A stretch of DNA of 21,365 nt from NAK19 sp034434515 (GTDB lineage Bacteria; Chloroflexota; Anaerolineae; Anaerolineales; UBA4823): NCBI GenBank assembly GCA_034434515.1, contig DAOTZA010000004.1, positions 1-21,365 of the forward strand, read 5' to 3'. This document shows positions 20,767 to 21,365 of the stretch, one piece after another. Below the pieces are notes generated by a model. It saw nothing but the letters and a program-made list of their open reading frames with translations. It was not told the DNA's origin and did not search any database. The translations under genes and the position numbers were made by a program. Every line of letters starts with the position of its first letter. Positions within the stretch are counted from its first letter, which is position 1.

Positions 20767-21365
20767 TACGATTTGCCAGCCATCGTTTTGGCGTTCCAGA
20801 ATTAACTGCTTGAGGGTTGGCGTTCCCTGCGTCGCCAGGACTTCGGCCTGGTTGTGCGAAAGCGTCCACACCTGGGGCTCATAACCGGCTGCCAGCAGAG
20901 CTTGGACAACCTCCTGGGCAGTTTGGACTAGAGGCTGGCCGGAAAATGGGTTTGGGTGTTTCGCCCGTATCCGATCTAAGACGATTGCAACCTCGCCGAG
21001 GATTCTTTCTGCATGGTAGTAGTCGCCAGCCCGTCTGGCGCGTCCAGCTTCATTCAAAAGCAGTTCCAGGACAAGGTTTTCTTCCCGGCGAGGATGGCGA
21101 ACGTAGTCAGCGACAATGCCTTTTTGACGCATTTGCCCGGCATCTAGCATCCAGGCGGTTCGATAATAGGCGGAAGGATCGAGGAGTTGTTGATAGGCGC
21201 GCAGGGTTTCGTAATACATCTCCAGGGTCTGGATATCCAGGGTGTAGAGGCGGTTTTGTGGGGTGGTTTTCAATTCGGCTAAAAAGTCCTCCTCCAGTTC
21301 CTGGAGGGAAATTCCCAACTCGGATTGGAGGGCGCGTTGGATCGCTTGGGCGTGAGTCTCACCCT
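20719..21365 (-). CDS. Unidentified protein, C-terminal part only (start beyond the window)
   Basis: The frame is open to the window edge. The first internal start codon (TTG, 21318) is preceded by in-frame codons reading THAQAIQRALQSELGISLQE, so the gene surely begins outside. At least 215 residues are visible. The first part (ALQSELGISLQELEEDFLAEL) resembles the closing helix of peptidase MA-like (gluzincin) domains. The middle is helical with a tetratricopeptide-like feel (RARRAGDYYHAERILGEVAIVLDRI), and the end is a small beta-rich domain (TLKQLILERQNDGWQIV). No signal or membrane segment in the visible part. Peptidase membership is a guess from the one segment. It is convergent with the FHA gene and overlaps its end. 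Confidence 0.75.
   Translation of the reverse strand, partial: GETHAQAIQRALQSELGISLQELEEDFLAELKTTPQNRLYTLDIQTLEMYYETLRAYQQLLDPSAYYRTAWMLDAGQMRQKGIVADYVRHPRREENLVLELLLNEAGRARRAGDYYHAERILGEVAIVLDRIRAKHPNPFSGQPLVQTAQEVVQALLAAGYEPQVWTLSHNQAEVLATQGTPTLKQLILERQNDGWQIVSGTSAAGEDLIQGAQ

Overview
The window looks like a chromosomal segment of a Chloroflexota bacterium, probably of the Anaerolineae type. That is inference from gene content: lipoproteins with LysM and M23 domains, a DUF2148 ferredoxin-domain protein, an FHA protein with a proline-rich linker and one membrane anchor, and dispersed palindromic G+C-rich repeats. No rRNA or tRNA gene was seen. Both end genes are cut by the window.

Layout. 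(1) 1-2442 (+): a methyl-accepting chemotaxis receptor whose first codons lie upstream. (2) 2443-2736: a spacer carrying a hairpin repeat that recurs inverted at 17900-18072. (3) 2737-8959 (-): four consecutive paralogous lipoproteins. Each has a linker, a lytic-transglycosylase-like helical domain lacking the usual catalytic glutamate, and a C-terminal LasA-type M23 peptidase domain with all zinc and catalytic positions kept. Three also have a LysM domain. A tandem G+C-rich repeat (4209-4425) lies across the junction of the last two genes, inside the signal peptide coding sequence of the last one. (4) 9332-13066 (+): an AT-richer accessory patch with a DUF6624-like membrane protein, two PIN toxin/antitoxin pairs, a membrane protein remnant, a frameshifted winged-helix-like gene and a detached copy of its tail. 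A ~100-bp repeat precedes each toxin/antitoxin pair. (5) 13148-13359 (-): a possible very small gene followed by a perfect hairpin. (6) 13417-17324 (+): an arsenic operon (arsR, thioredoxin-linked arsC, a thioredoxin-fold gene split by a stop codon, an ACR3 efflux pump) continuing into a tandem universal stress protein and an MsrQ-like heme membrane protein. (7) 17354-19315 (-): a DUF2148 ferredoxin-domain protein and a Ste24-like M48 metalloprotease. (8) 19346-20766 (+): lipB and an FHA membrane protein. (9) 20719-21365 (-): the C-terminal part of an unidentified protein whose 3' end overlaps the FHA gene.

How the parts work together. The arsenic operon is coherent: ArsR probably represses at a 6+6 bp palindrome overlapping its promoter and start codon, ArsC reduces arsenate, and ACR3 exports arsenite. 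The four lipoproteins form one transcription unit (4-bp overlap between the first two) and probably act on peptidoglycan or surface peptides outside the membrane. The 9.3-13.1 kb patch shows repeated insertion and decay. The most unusual items are the four-gene cluster with a uniformly altered transglycosylase site, the repeat invasion of a signal peptide, the nonsense codon in the arsenic-operon thioredoxin-like gene, and the small ORF at 13213-13359.
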